Shown here: piece by piece, positions 20,349 to 32,186 of the stretch
How the letters are laid out: every line of letters begins with the position of its first letter
Position numbering within the stretch: the first letter of the stretch is position 1
From: Candidatus Mycoplasma haematohominis
GTDB lineage: Bacteria > Bacillota_I > Bacilli_A > Mycoplasmatales > Mycoplasmoidaceae
Reading direction: 5' to 3'
Assembly (NCBI RefSeq): GCF_902712995.1
Contig: NZ_CACTIB010000031.1
Location: 62,001 to 126,000 of the forward strand
DNA: 64,000 nucleotides
Position numbers and translations under genes: made by a program
The notes under the pieces: model-generated
Databases searched by the model: none
Told to the model about the DNA's origin: nothing
Seen by the model: only the letters and a program-made list of their open reading frames with translations

Positions 20349-21158
20349 ATGGTTTCAACTAAGATAGCTGCAGTGTTAGGCGGAGGAGCTGTCTTTTTGG
20401 CAGTTGTTGGTTATGGAATGAGTGTTTTGTTTAGCGGAATAATGCCTGATTTTGCAACTTTAGAGGATCAGGGGGTAACTATTTACGATAATGGCAATAA
20501 ATATGTTAAAGGTTTCAAATCATTTTTTATAGATGGTTCTTTTGATGGCAATCAGAAATGATGAGATTGATCTTATAACAATAGATGACTAAAGGATAAT
20601 TCTGATAGTTTAAAACAAAAGGCAAAAAGTAAATTTCAAGGAGTTACGGGAGGGTATAAGGATAAGGACGGAAATGAAACTAATTCTTTAAGAAAGAAAT
20701 GCAAGGATGCCTATGATGCAACTTCTAGTGATGTTGAAGATAGCGCAAAAGAAGATTCAAAGTTTGAAACAAAAGATATCTGAAGGTATTGTTCTATAGG
20801 AGGAGTTAAGCCAGTATTGGCTTCTGGCTATGATACTGCTAGATTTGGAGGCAAGGAAGAATGAAAAGGTAAGTTGGTGTCAGTAAAAAACGAGGATAAA
20901 GAGTCAAACGATTGATTCTGAGAAATAAGAGAAAGAGAGTTTAGATACGGAGTAAAAATCAAGAGTCAGTTGAATTCGGAACCTAGAGGTATATCGTCTG
21001 AAGAGGGAAAGGCATTCAGAGATTTATATAAAAAGACAAAATCTGGAACAGTTAAGGGACTATGTAAAGAGATTTATGAAGAATTGGAAAGCAGTAGAGA
21101 CGCGAAAAAGATAGATGAAAAAGACATTAAAAAATTCTGTTTTTTAATTCCTGAATAA
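20349..21158 (+). CDS. two-module surface protein, group G
   Basis: 269 residues starting MVSTKIAAVLGGGAVFLAVV. KYVKGFKSFFIDGSFDG precedes WWDW at 71-74. Module 1 ends IWRYCSIGGVKP. Module 2 begins FGGKEEWKGKLVS, has WFWEIREREFR and ends KKFCFLIPE. Trp is unusually frequent (at least nine TGA codons). Diverged from the other G members, with a longer head before WW. Confidence 0.87.
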
Positions 21159-21164
21159 AATTTT

Positions 21165-21657
21165 ATGACATAACGAGCTGCAGGAGGAATAGTCGCTGGA
21201 GCAGTTTTAGTAGGAGGGACAGGGATTGGACTTTATGTGCTTTTAAATAGTTCTTTTAGCCCAGTTACTCTAAAGGAAGTGTTAAGAAATATGTCATCAG
21301 GTGAAAAAATTGGATATACCAAAGCAGAAGAATTGGGTTCAGGAGAAGGAAATCAACAAATTCTGGTTGCTGATGTAGGGGGAAAATAAAGATTGATGAA
21401 ATGCTAGGCATAAAAATAATGTAGTTTCAGATTCAGATTCAAAGTTAAAAGGCGCAGAATCTGGCGATTTTGCACAAGTGACAAAGGGGTATAGTAGCGA
21501 GAGCAGCGATGAAACTACAGCTTTAAATAAAGTTTGTGATTCAAATTACAAGAAATCAAAAACAGAGTTTTCTGGAGATGATGCAAAGGCAACTTTAAAG
21601 GCAGAAGTAGAGAGGTTTTGTACTTTAGACGGTAAGGGCTCTTTAAAGGTAGATTAG
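21165..21657 (+). pseudogene. broken one-module group D gene
   Basis: The start ATGACA is followed by TAACGA where intact D genes have CCACAA (or CCTCAA), giving TAA at codon 3. The frame then continues with a normal anchor (VGGTGIGLYVLL) and head to VADVGG. There it meets TAA, while the +1 frame carries on with KDWWNARHKNN, KVCDSNY and RFCTLDG to TAG at 21655. Two independent lesions, stop plus frameshift, make it a decayed copy. It is the last gene of its run. Confidence 0.85.
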
Positions 21658-21812
21658 TTGCAAATTTTGATTTTAAAAAGCCATTTTTGATTTCCCAGAC
21701 GGGCATTTTCTATCTAATATGTTTGTTTTTCCGTAAAAGTAAAATTTATGTTCTTTGTGTAGGTTAAATATGTTTTGTATTTAGAAAAAATATAGAAAGA
21801 AAATTTTGACCG

Positions 21813-21823
21813 TGTTTATAAGT
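21813..21823 (+). promoter_or_regulatory. TGTTTATAAGT promoter-like element
   Basis: Same core as at 14715 and 33312, in the only sizeable gap (230 bases) before the 16-gene run at 21888-33165. Here the leader to the ATG would be about 60 bases. Confidence 0.45.
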
Positions 21824-21887
21824 CACCGACTTAAAAATTATTAGTTTGTGTATTTAATTCAGTTTTTAAATTCTGTTCAATAAATTA

Positions 21888-22763
21888 ATGTCAGTAGCAA
21901 AAGCAGCTGGAGCTGCCGCAGTTGTTGTTGGAGTAGCAGGAACAGGTTATGGCGTTTCTGAGTATTTGAGAAAACCTTATACACTTTCTAATTTTCTGTC
22001 TTCTGATAAAGGTAAAGATAAGAAAGCAGAATATGACCATCAATTAGGAGGAGTAACCGGAAATGGCGATATTTTGGTAGCTAATATTGCTGAGAATGAG
22101 AAATGATGGAAAAGTAGATTTGATAGTTTGAATTTGGAAAGTATAGATAAGAGCACTGCTTTTAATAGCGTTACTACTTATAGTGCTGATACTTCTTCTA
22201 GAACGGCTATAAACAAATTATGCGATGATGCTTATAAAAAGCATGTTTCAGAGTTTTCTGAAGTTACAAACGTCGATAAGAGTAAATACAAAAAGAATGT
22301 TGAATTGTTCTGTACTGTTTCCGGAAAAGAGGGATCAGTAGTATTGGGAATTAAAGGTATTCCTACTACTTTAAAAGGTCAGAGTGGTTATTCTGAAACA
22401 ACAAATAATACTAAATATGGTTACAAGCATGCAGATCAACTGATTTCTACAGTAGCTGATAGAAATAGGGGTTTTTGAGAAGAAAGAGTTAAGAAGTTGG
22501 TATCTGGAGATTCAGTCACTTTTGTTTCTGGAGGATTTTTTGAAAATAATTTCAAAACAGCTTTTGATGCTTATAAAGCCGAGACTAAAGACGTTGATAA
22601 ACCAAGCAAATTAACTTCTGCTGTTGAAAAATTAAAAGAAGGTTGTAAGGCTAAGTATGGGCACACAGATGCCATTAATAGTAGTGACCAAGAAAAATGA
22701 ACTGAATTTTGAAAATTCTGTTCAGTTGAAGGAAAACTTCCAGATAATTGAAAGCCTAAATAA
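21888..22763 (+). CDS. two-module fused surface protein, group K
   Basis: 291 residues starting MSVAKAAGAAAVVVGVAGTG. LVANIAENEKWW (Trp at 73-74), KLCDDAY and LFCTVSGK make a first half like the K1 genes at 24331 and 37421. The second half (KYGYKHADQLISTVADRN, FWEERVKKLV, GCKAKYG, FWKFCSVEGK) matches the K2 genes at 24841, 41891 and 54654 without their anchor. It is therefore a fusion of two types that also exist as separate genes. It heads the 16-gene run. Confidence 0.9.
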
Positions 22764-22770
22764 TTAAGTT

Positions 22771-23532
22771 ATGTCAGTAGCAAAGTTAGCTGTAGGAGCT
22801 GGATTAACTGCAATTGTAGTTGGTAGCGGAGCAAGCGCTTTTGTTTTGTATGTCCCAGGTATGCCGGAGTATGAAACTATTGGAACACCCTCTACAGATA
22901 AATTCGGAGAGGATTTCCAAAAACATTTTGTTGATGCATCAACAGGAAAAAACAAAGATTGATGAGAGTGATCTTTTAAATATAGGTACTATTGGAATCC
23001 CGCTAAGAGTAGTGAGTTTAAGAATTTAGATTCTGCAGATAAATTGAGAGGAAAATGCAGTACTGCATATTCACAAAAGACAAAAACAGAAATTTCATTA
23101 GATAGCGGAAATACTAAGAAAGAATACGAAAATGAAGTATGAATTTATTGTTCTATAGAAGGGTTCAAGCCTATAACTATTGAAGAATCTAACAGTTCTG
23201 ATGATGATGTTTATAAGAATTCTGAAACTTCTTCTTCTAATTTAGGAAGAACTAAAAAAAGTAAGTTAATTTCTTTAAATGATGAAAGAAATAATAAATT
23301 TTGAGAAATTCAAGAAGCTGCATTTTTTAAGGATGGAGATAAGGAAGGTTTAGGCAATAAAGCTTCAGATGCTTCTGCAGGTTTTCAAACTGTTTATAAA
23401 AAGACAACTAGAGAAAGTGCCGATACTCTTAAAAACGCATGTAAAACTAGGTATCAGGCAACATCTACCTCTGGAGATGCATCTGAAAAAGAAACACTAA
23501 GATTCTGCTCTCTTCAAGGAAAACAAGATTAA
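22771..23532 (+). CDS. two-module surface protein, group C
   Basis: 253 residues starting MSVAKLAVGAGLTAIVVGSG. FGEDFQKHFVDAS precedes WWEW at 64-67, then YRYYWNP. Module 1 ends VWIYCSIEGFKP; module 2 has FWEIQEAAFFK and LRFCSLQGKQD. It pairs with the gene at 35844, in the same position after a K gene and before a G gene. Confidence 0.9.
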
Positions 23533-24324
23533 ATGTCACTAGAAAAAGTAGCTATAGGAACTGGTGTAGCAGTATTGGTTGCTGGAGGTGGTTATGGAAT
23601 AAGTACTTTATTTAATGGAGGTATGCCGGAATATTCAGCTAGGCAAAAGGGAAGTTCTACTGATAAGTATGTAGACGATTATCCAGATTATTTTGTAGAT
23701 GCTTCAAGTAACGAAAACGATAGTTGGTGGAGTTGAGTTTATAAATCTAGATATCTGGTAGGATCAGACGGAAAAGATTCTGATGGCAAAACACGACCAA
23801 CACCTAAGAGAGGTTTTTTGGCAGGCATAACTGATGGAAGTTCTATTAAGAGTGTTTGTTCTCAGGTTTATGGATCTCAAAAAGCCAAGATAAAGAAAGA
23901 AGATGGAACTCTTAGCAATGATGAGTATTCTGAGGCAGATGTTTGAAGGTATTGCACTGCTGTAAATAAGAAACCTATATTGATTAACTTGGCAGAAACT
24001 GAGTTAAAAAACAATAAGAAAGAGAAAGAAGGTTATGATGATACAACTTATGGAAATACAAATAAAGAAAACTTAGTTGCTATATCTCCTGAAGATAATA
24101 AATATTTTTGAACAGAACAGCAAAGATTGTTTTTCGGTGAGAAGAGCAAGAGATCCGGAAAACACGCCCAACATAAAACATTCCAGGATCTTTGGACAAG
24201 CAAGACAGGAAGAGTAAAAGAAACATGTCATTCTGTGTATATCTCTACTAAAGCGGAAAGTACTGATGATGCTGACTTGAAAAAGGATTTATTTAAATTC
24301 TGCTCTTTAAAAGGAGCAGAGTAA
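23533..24324 (+). CDS. two-module surface protein, group G
   Basis: 263 residues; ATG directly abuts the TAA of the previous gene. YVDDYPDYFVDAS precedes a Trp run SWWSW that uses TGG twice then TGA. Module 1 ends VWRYCTAVNKKP, module 2 has FWTEQQRLFFG and FKFCSLKGAE. Counterpart of the gene at 36600 in the duplicated K-C-G-K1 block. Confidence 0.9.
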
Positions 24325-24330
24325 TAAATT

Positions 24331-24840
24331 ATGGATCCACTTAAGGCTGGAGCTGTAGCAGCAGCGGTAGGAGTTAGAGCAACTGGAGCGGGCTTTGGTA
24401 TTTCTAGTTATGTAAATACACCTTATTCTTTAGATAGTTTTTTGAGTACTAAAGATGGAGAGGCTAAAAAGAATGACTACGAAGGTAAATTAGGTGGTTT
24501 AAAAGGGAATGGAAAGTTATTCGTTGCTAACATAGAATCAAATAAATGATGATGGGAGAAAAGATTTGAGGAAACGAAAAATCAAAACGGAGATAAGAGT
24601 ACTGAATTTACAGGTTTGACGACTTATAGTTCTGATACTTCATCACAGAAGGCAATAAATAAAGTGTGTGATGAAGCTTATAAGGCGGATAATACTAAGT
24701 TCGGTACAGATGATTCAAGTGCTGCCAATACAACTAAGTACAAAGTAGATATAGCTAAATATTGTACTTTTTCTGGAAATGGAAGTGGAATTACTTGATT
24801 ACCTGTAGCTACACAATCTACTGTAGTAGCGGGAGGATAG
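24331..24840 (+). CDS. one-module surface protein, group K1
   Basis: 169 residues starting MDPLKAGAVAAAVGV. LFVANIESNK precedes WWW at 73-75. KVCDEAY and KYCTFSGNG form the module, then a Val/Ala-rich tail ends at TAG. It corresponds to the first half of the K gene at 21888, and the next gene to its second half. Confidence 0.88.
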
Positions 24841-25365
24841 ATGGATCCAACTAAATTAGCCGTAGGGATCGGAGCAGCTGCGTTAGTAATAGGAGGTGGT
24901 ATAGGAATAAAGTTTGCTGTTAGTGGTAAAGTGGTTACTTTAGAAGGTCATAAAGATTACTTTGGAGAAGGAAAGGGGACAAAAGTAGGTAATAAATTTG
25001 CTTCATTGCTAGCTTCAACAGATGATGATGTAAATGTTTCTTTTTGATCTTCTAGAGTTCATGATTTAGCTTCTAAAACGCCAGATATAACTCTTGCAAC
25101 AGATGGGTTTTTTAAAGATGCAAAGACCGATTTTGAAACTTATAGAGATGAATTGAAAAAAGAAAAGTCAGCTCAAACAGGCATAGAAGAAAAAGCCAAA
25201 AAAGCAATTGAAAAGGTAAAGGGAAAATGCAAAGCTAAATATGGTGAGGATTTTACGGATACAACTATTTCTGCAACTGATAAACCAAAGTGAAAGGAAT
25301 TCTGAGAGTTTTGTTCTGTAGAAGGCGTAGATAAGACCGAATCTATGGTTAGCTCTTCACAATAA
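24841..25365 (+). CDS. one-module surface protein, group K2
   Basis: 174 residues; ATG abuts the preceding TAG. A standard anchor (MDPTKLAVGIGAAALVIGGG) is joined to VTLEGHKDYFGEGK, FWSSRVHDLA, GFFKDAKTDF, GKCKAKYG and FWEFCSVEG, the same order of blocks as the second half of the K genes. A single Lys/Glu-rich helix separates the blocks. Confidence 0.88.
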
Positions 25366-25374
25366 ATTTAGATT

Positions 25375-26202
25375 ATGGATCCAATAAAAGCCGCAGCAGG
25401 AGCTGGAGCAGTTGCTTTAGTTATAGGAGGCACAGCATATGGAATCTACAATTCGATCGATCCAATGCCAGAATGCGATGTTTTGTCATCAATAAGTGGT
25501 TTTGGAACAACGGGCGATTATCAGAGCAGTGAAAGTAAATATGGTTATTACTATGGAAGATATTTAGTTGATCCAGACAAGATTACTGGTTCAAAAAATA
25601 AAGATTGATGAGAATGATCCTTTAGATTATGAAAATCTAGCAATAAGAGTGAATTAGGAAGCAAATTTAAAGATGTTAAATCTTCTTATAAATCTGATTC
25701 TGATAACAACGAAAAAGATAAAGCTTTAAATCAGATTTGTAAGGCTGCTTATAAAGAAGCAAAAACAAGTGTTACTGCGGCGGGCAGCAATTCTCAATTT
25801 AAAGAATCAGATGTTTGATTATTCTGCTCTATATCTCCTACAAGAACAAAACCTGTATTACTTAAAGATTCTGGAACTCAAAATATTCAAGAAGACAAGA
25901 ATTTAATTGAAGATACAGCGACAGATGAAAAATGAGGGAAAAAATATAAAGATGATTTGGTTTCTACAAGAGTATCAAGTAATGATTGATTCTGAAGTTT
26001 AAGAGAGAAGGAATATCCTATATCAGCTATTAATGAAACTGTTGATAATTCAACTCAAGATATTTTTAAGTTAAGAAAAAATAACAGAAAAACAGTTAAG
26101 CAGACTTGTCAAGATGCATATGAAAAGGTTTCAAGTAATACAAACGAAGTTCCAGAACAAGAATTAAAAAAATATTGTTTTTTAGAAAAAATATCTAATT
26201 AA
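25375..26202 (+). CDS. two-module surface protein, group H-like
   Basis: 275 residues starting MDPIKAAAGAGAVALVIGGT. YGYYYGRYLVDPDK precedes WWEW at 78-81. Module 1 ends VWLFCSISPTRTKP; module 2 has WFWSLREKEYP instead of the usual EFFG and ends KKYCFLEK. Its stop overlaps the next start by one base (TAATG). The odd second module makes its group assignment uncertain. Confidence 0.87.
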
Positions 26203-27023
26203 TGTCAGTTAAGTTGGCTGCAGGAGCAGGTTTAGGCGCAGCAGCGGTGATAGGAGGTGGAGGTTATCTTACTTATGACTTGCTTAATAGAGATTATTCC
26301 CCTAAAGTTTTAGGAGATCTAGAAAATAGTGTTTTTACTTCAAGATATTCTTCTACAACCTTTTTTGCGCATAAATATAAGAAATATTTAGTAGATCCTG
26401 AAGATTCCAGAAATAGATGATGATGGGAAGAAAGATATCAGAATTTGAAAGATGCGATAGCAGATAGCAGCAAGAATATTAAGTTAGATGAGGTTTTTTA
26501 TAAGACTAATGAGAATAAAGTTACTGTAGCTTTTGGAAATGCAGCTACTTCTTTAAATAAAGTTTGTGGTGTTGTGTTTGGAGAAGACGAAAGCAATTGA
26601 AGCTCTTCCCCAAATAAAAAATCTAATGTTTGAACTTATTGTTCAATACTTAAAGAAGAGCCTAAGTTAATTTCAACAACAGATGGTTTTGAAACTGGTA
26701 AATTTGGTGGAGATACTAATCATCATAACAAAGCAGTATCAGCTAAACCAAATGAAGAATTCAATAAAGAATTTTGAGATTTAAGAAATAGAGAGTTCTT
26801 TGGAGAAAGCGGCAAAGATGGAACAGGGAATAATGCTTCAGAAAAATCTTTATTTAAAGAGCTTTATGCAAAGAAACCTAAGAGAGGCGATTCAGACAAT
26901 ATTAAAAGTGTATGTCATGAAGCCTATGATCAACATAAGTCACAAGGAGAGACTGAACCAAAAGTTAAAGATGAAGATATCAAAAGGTTCTGTTATTTAG
27001 TTCCAGAACCAGCACAAAAGTAA
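26202..27023 (+). CDS. two-module surface protein, group J
   Basis: 273 residues. Starts MSVKLAAGAGLGAAAVIGGG, with YLTYDLLNRDYSP after the anchor, KYKKYLVDPED and WWW at 73-75. Module 1 ends VWTYCSILKEEP; module 2 has THHNKAVSAK, FWDLRNREFFG and KRFCYLVPEP. The start overlaps the upstream stop, a layout typical of translational coupling. Confidence 0.88.
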
Positions 27024-27026
27024 TTT

Positions 27027-27794
27027 ATGGATCCAACTAAATTAGCTGTAGGAACAGGAGTGGCTGTATTAGCAGTTGGCGGAGGTTATGGAGTAAGCGC
27101 TTTATTTAATGGAGGTATGCCAGGTTATTCAGCTAGAGAAGTTAATAAAAGCGATAAGAAGTATGTAGATGATTATCCAGATTATTTTGTAGATGCTTCA
27201 AGTGGCGCAAATGATGGTTGATGAGATTGAGTTTTTAAGAATAGATATTTTGATAAGGAAGATAGCACCTCTTCTAAAAATCCAGTTCCTGGCAGTAAAT
27301 TTAAGGGAGTTAAAAGCGGTTCAAAAGGAAGTGATTCGTTAAAGAATAAGTGCAAGGAAGTTTATTTGCAAGATGCGAGCAAAATAAACAACACTGTTAC
27401 AGACGACGCTAATAAGTATTTTGAAGCGGATGCTTGAAGATATTGTACTGCTGTAAATAAGAAACCAACAAATATTCCAGATCCAACTGATAATTCCGAA
27501 AAGTATGATTCAGGAACTTTTGGAGAGACATATAAGGGAAAACTAGTTGCTATATCTCCTGAAGATAACAAATATTTCTGAGATGAACAACAGAGGTTAT
27601 TCTTTGAAAATGATGGTGGTAGATCTGGAAAAAAAGCAGAACATAAAACTTTTCAGGATCTTCTAAACAAAAAAACAGGAAGCGTTAAAGCAACATGTGT
27701 TTCTTTATATAAACAACAAACAAACGCGAATTCAGATGAAAATTTTAAGAAAGATTTATTTAAGTTTTGTTCTTTAAAAGGAACTGAAAATTAG
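27027..27794 (+). CDS. two-module surface protein, group G
   Basis: 255 residues starting MDPTKLAVGTGVAVLAVGGG. YVDDYPDYFVDAS precedes WWDW at 65-68. Module 1 ends AWRYCTAVNKKP; module 2 FWDEQQRLFFEN to FKFCSLKGTEN. The SAREV head is shared with the gene at 23533 (SARQK), and LVAISPEDNKYFW is identical in both. Confidence 0.9.
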
Positions 27795-27797
27795 ATT

Positions 27798-28592
27798 ATG
27801 GATCCAGTTAAAGGAGCTGCGGGTTTAGGAGTAGCAGCGTTGTTAGTTGGCGGAGGATATGCATTGAAAAGAGGATTGGATAATTGAAATCCAGAAATTT
27901 CCTTTCTTTCTGATATTGAGTCTACTGAATTTCAAAAAAGTTATACAGAAGGAACTTTAGGTGAAAAGTATGGAAAGTATTTAACAAATCCTAATGAAAA
28001 TGAAGAATGATGAAAACAAAAATATGAAGATGTTTTAAAGAAAGTTCATGATGCCTCAGGCAATCCTAAACCGAATGAGAGTTTAAGTGATGAATTCAAG
28101 AATGGGGCAGTAACAAAGGGGTTTGACAAAAACGACAATAAAGCTTTAAATAAAGTTTGTGATACTGCTTTTAAAAAGAAATTTGATACTGATATAAAAC
28201 CAACAGGAGATACTACAAAAGATAGATATAGGGCGGACATTTGAAAATATTGCACTATTTTCGAGAAAGAATTGTTAACTGTTAAAGATTCAGAAAGCGA
28301 TACATATACAGCTAATTTAGGAAAAACTAAAGAGGGTGTTTTAGCAGCTACCAAAACTACTAATAATGACTTGTTTTGAGAACGAAAGCAAAAAGAGTTT
28401 TTCTATGGAGGGAATAATAAGAATGGAACAGGAGAGGATGCAGCTGGAGGTAAGCCTTTTAAGCAACTTCATGATCAAAAATCATCAAAAGCAGATGTGA
28501 AAGGGGAATTAGAGAAAGTTTGCGAAACAGCTTATGGAGCAACAGATAATGAAGCAGAAGTTGTCAAGTATTGTTCTTTATTAGATAAGTAG
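27798..28592 (+). CDS. two-module surface protein, group I
   Basis: 264 residues starting MDPVKGAAGLGVAALLVGGG. Anchor ends YALKRGLDNWNPE, the group I signature with an early Trp. YGKYLTNPNENEEWW leads module 1, which ends IWKYCTIFEKELL; module 2 has FWERKQKEFFYGG and VKYCSLLDK. Relatives: 40309, 43235, 50643. Group I alone keeps FFYGG after the FW block. Confidence 0.9.
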
Positions 28593-28596
28593 TTTT

Positions 28597-29358
28597 ATGT
28601 CTGTAGCAATAAAAGCATCTGTCGCTGGTCTACTAGTAGTTGGAACGGCAAGCGGAGGATACCTGATATATGAATCTACTCGTGAACGAGTTTATTTGTT
28701 GAAAGACATGAAAGGTTTTTCTACAAGTTATGCAAATACTACTTTTGGGGGTAAGTATGGTAGATATTTATTAGATCCTGCCTATAACAAAAGCGGATGA
28801 GAGGATGCACATAAAAGATTAAGTTCTGCCAAGAGTGAAGAATTCAATGGAAGTGGTAAAGTTACAGAAGCGCATAGCACATCTACTGCAACTGCTTTAA
28901 ATAAAGTTTGTGAAGTAGCTTTTAAAAAAACATATTCTGATATTTCTAGTAAAGCTAATTATTTGTCAGATATTTGAACATACTGTTCAATACTTAAATC
29001 AGAACCTAAATTAGTTTCATCAACTGAAAAATCTTATTCAGGCAAATTTGGAGGCAAGGACGGAATTAAAGATAATTTAGTTTCTGTTTCTGATGCTGAT
29101 AAAGCAGCAAATGAATCTTTTTGAAATTTAAGAAATAAAGAGTTCTTTGATGAAATTTCGTCTGAATCTATCGGTAGTTTAGCTCAAGGGAGTATTTTTG
29201 TAGATTTGTATAGAAAGGAAAATAGAAATAAAGATGTGGACAATATAAGAGAAGCATGTAAAAGTGCATATGGCACAACAGATTCAGAAACTGACAAGGT
29301 AACAGATCAAGATCTTAAATTGTTTTGCTATTTAGTTCCAGAAAAACAAGTTAATTAA
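28597..29358 (+). CDS. two-module surface protein, group J
   Basis: 253 residues starting MSVAIKASVAGLLVVGTASG. YGRYLLDPAYNKSGW has a single Trp (68) instead of the WW pair. Module 1 ends IWTYCSILKSEP; module 2 FWNLRNKEFFD to KLFCYLVPEK. Shorter linkers make it one of the smallest two-module members. Confidence 0.88.
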
Positions 29359-29360
29359 TT

Positions 29361-30119
29361 ATGGATCCAAAGTTAGCTATAGGAGCAGGAGTTGTTGTTT
29401 CTGCAGCAGCAACAGGATATGGCGTTTCTTCTTGATTGACTCAGGAGCCAAATAAAGTTCATATAAAAAATGCAGGAACAACAGAAGGGCGTTTAAATTT
29501 TGATTTTCAACACCATTTTGTAGATGCTTCTGATACAGAAAACGATAAGTGATGAGATTGAGCTTTTAAGAGCAGGTATTCAGGCAAAAAAGTTTTAAGT
29601 ACTCAATTTAAGAGCGATATTGGGAATGGCTCGCAATTGAAAAGTAAATGTTTAACCGCTTATTCTCAAGATATAAAAACAGAAATACATCCAAATCAGG
29701 AAGCCAACGATAAAACGCAGTATGAGAAAGACATTTGAACTTTCTGCTCTATAGAAGGAGATAAGCCGATTACTATCGAGGAGGCTGGTGATGAAGAACC
29801 AGATTTTAAAACTGGAGGTACGAATGCTAATAATTTTGGAGTAACTAATAAGAAACACGTAATTTCAACTAAAGACGAAAGAAATAATAAGTTTTGAGAA
29901 ATACAAGCACAAGCTTTCTTTAAGCCTACTGATGGATTAGGAAGTAAAGCTACAGATGCAAGCTCAGAGTTTAGCGCTCTTTATAAACACACTGACGAGA
30001 AAAAGAAAACAGTCGCAGAATTAAAAAAGACTTGTGAGGACAGATATAAAACAACCTCTGATACTAATAAAGATAAAGAAACTTTTAGATTTTGTTCCTT
30101 AAAAGGTAAACAAGATTAA
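29361..30119 (+). CDS. two-module surface protein, group C
   Basis: 252 residues. MDPKLAIGAGVVVSAAATG lacks the usual Thr/Ile at position 4. HIKNAGTTEG, FDFQHHFVDAS and WWDW lead module 1, which ends IWTFCSIEGDKP. Module 2 has FWEIQAQAFFK and FRFCSLKGKQD. It is close to the gene at 38720 along its full length; each is followed by a group E gene. Confidence 0.9.
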
Positions 30120-30121
30120 TT

Positions 30122-30922
30122 ATGGTTCCAGCAGCTAAAGGAGGGATTGCACTTGTTTTGCTAGCTGCAACAAGTACTGGAGGATATTTCTTATTTAATT
30201 CTCAAACAGGAGAAGTGAAACACCCTGTTGTTCTTTCTTCTAGAGATAATTTAACCAACTCTTATGCAGCAGAAAAGTTTGGAAATATTTATTCAATTTA
30301 TATGGTTGATCCTAACAATGAAGAGAATAAGTGATGATGAGAAAAGGTATATGGAGACTTCCAAAAAGACTTGACTAACGATAGTAAGAAAGCTGGTTTA
30401 AGTACAGAATTTACAAGTGAAAAAATCAATAAAGCTTATTCATCAAGTTCAGCAAATGGGGGAAATACGGCATTAAATCAAGTTTGTGATGTTGCTTTCA
30501 AGAAAAACTCTACTGAATTAAACAATCCTGCAAATTATGAAAATAATGTTTGAGCTTATTGTTCTATAGTTAATGCTAAATATAAGTTTGTTGATATTGC
30601 AAATGCTGGAAATAAATTAATTTCAGATGCGCAACATAAAAATAAAGCTGTATCAGCTGAAAATTCAGATAATTCTTCTTTCTGAGACAAAAGAAATAAA
30701 GAGTTTTTTGGAGAGGCAAATAAAGCCGGAACGGGCGTAAAATCTTCTGTAGGATCTATTTTTGAAACTTTATATAAAAGTAAGTCATCAACACCCTCTA
30801 CTAGCGACAATATAAAACAGAAATGTCAAGAATCTTATAATCTAGAAAAAACAGGAAGTAATACACCTCCTAAAGCTACACATGAGGATATTAAAAAATT
30901 CTGTTATTTAATTCCAGAGTAG
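30122..30922 (+). CDS. two-module surface protein, group E
   Basis: 266 residues starting MVPAAKGGIALVLLAATSTG. FGNIYSIYMVDPNNEENKWWW (Trp from 71). Module 1 ends VWAYCSIVNAKY; module 2 FWDKRNKEFFG to KKFCYLIPE. The C-terminal 30 residues, with HEDIKKF, equal those of the gene at 13229. Confidence 0.9.
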
Positions 30923-30926
30923 ATTT

Positions 30927-31406
30927 ATGACACCACAAGCTGCTGGAGGAATAACCGTAGGAGCTGTTTTAGCAGGAGGGACAGGAGTTGGAGCTTACAT
31001 GCTTGCCACTCGTGCTGGTGATCCTGTTACTCTTAAGCAAGTTTTAGAAAGGGTAAATAATGATGATTACAGAGGTAATACTAAGTTAGTTAATCAAGGC
31101 ACAAATAAAGATTTTCTAGTAGCTAATGTACAAGAAAACCAAGATTGATGAAATGCTAGGTTTGAAAAATATAAATCGTCTCAAACAAATAAACTTGATT
31201 CGCCCGCTTCTGATAATTTTCAGCAAGTGAATAAGGGTTATCACAATACAGACGCTAATGCTTTAAATATTGTTTGTGATACCGCTTACAAAGCAGATAA
31301 GTCTGGATTCGCTTTAGATACTGGAACTGGTGAAGATGAGAAAAATTACAGAAAAGATGTTGAGAAGTTCTGTACTGTAAAAGGAGAAGAAAAGTTAACT
31401 GTATAG
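30927..31406 (+). CDS. one-module surface protein, group D
   Basis: 159 residues starting MTPQAAGGITVGAVLAGGTG. LVANVQENQD precedes WW at 74-75; IVCDTAY and KFCTVKGEE form the module. The shortest intact D gene here, with a compact head (LERVNNDDYRGNTK). Confidence 0.9.
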
Positions 31407-31414
31407 TTTTTACA

Positions 31415-32182
31415 ATGATTCCCTTAAAAGTAGCAGGCGCATCTGCAGTATCTGTGGTGGTTTTGGGAGGGGGAGGTTATTTGGTTTACGACAATTTGAT
31501 TGACACTTATATAAGAACTTTAGATACTACAGGTTATGGCAACGACACTTTTGGCAAGAAGTATGGTAGATATTTATTAGATCCAAATAGTTATAAAAAT
31601 AAAGGTAGGTGAAGTAAGGAGTATGACAGTTGAAGAGTGTATAAGACACAAAGTACAAATAGTTTAAGTTCTGAATTTCAAGATGATACTAAAGTAGATA
31701 AAAGCTATTCAAATTCACAAGAAGAAAGAGCTTTAAACAGAGTATGCGAAGTTGCCTTTAAGGCTCAAGTGACTGAAGTTGAAAACTCAAGTAAGTCTAA
31801 TTACGACGATAATGTTTGAATGTTTTGTTCTCTTTTAGACGCAAAACCAGTGTTTATTAATCAAAGTGATGCAGAATATAGTGGTAAATTAGGACAAGTT
31901 GTGACATATAAAGATAAAGCTATGTCATCTAAAAAGCCAACAGGGACAAACGATACTAATGCTTCATTTTGAGATCTGAGAAATAAAGAATTTTTTGAAT
32001 TAGGATGAGGAAGTAATGCAGCTAATGATTCTATTTTTAAGACTCTTTACGATCAGAGAGGCAGCTTAACAGATAAAGAGAACAATAACGTAAGAAAAAA
32101 ATGCGAAGAAGCTTATAAAAAAGATACAAACAGTCCAGAAAAAGATGATATTAAAAAGTTTTGTTATTTAATTCCAGAGTAG
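31415..32182 (+). CDS. two-module surface protein, group J
   Basis: 255 residues starting MIPLKVAGASAVSVVVLGGG. YLVYDNLIDTYIRTLDTTG and YGRYLLDPNS are group J. The WW pair is replaced by spaced Trp codons (GRW, then DSW). Module 1 ends VWMFCSLLDAKP; module 2 FWDLRNKEFFE to KKFCYLIPE. Relative at 62433 shares YDNLIDT. Confidence 0.88.
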
Positions 32183-32186
32183 ACTT

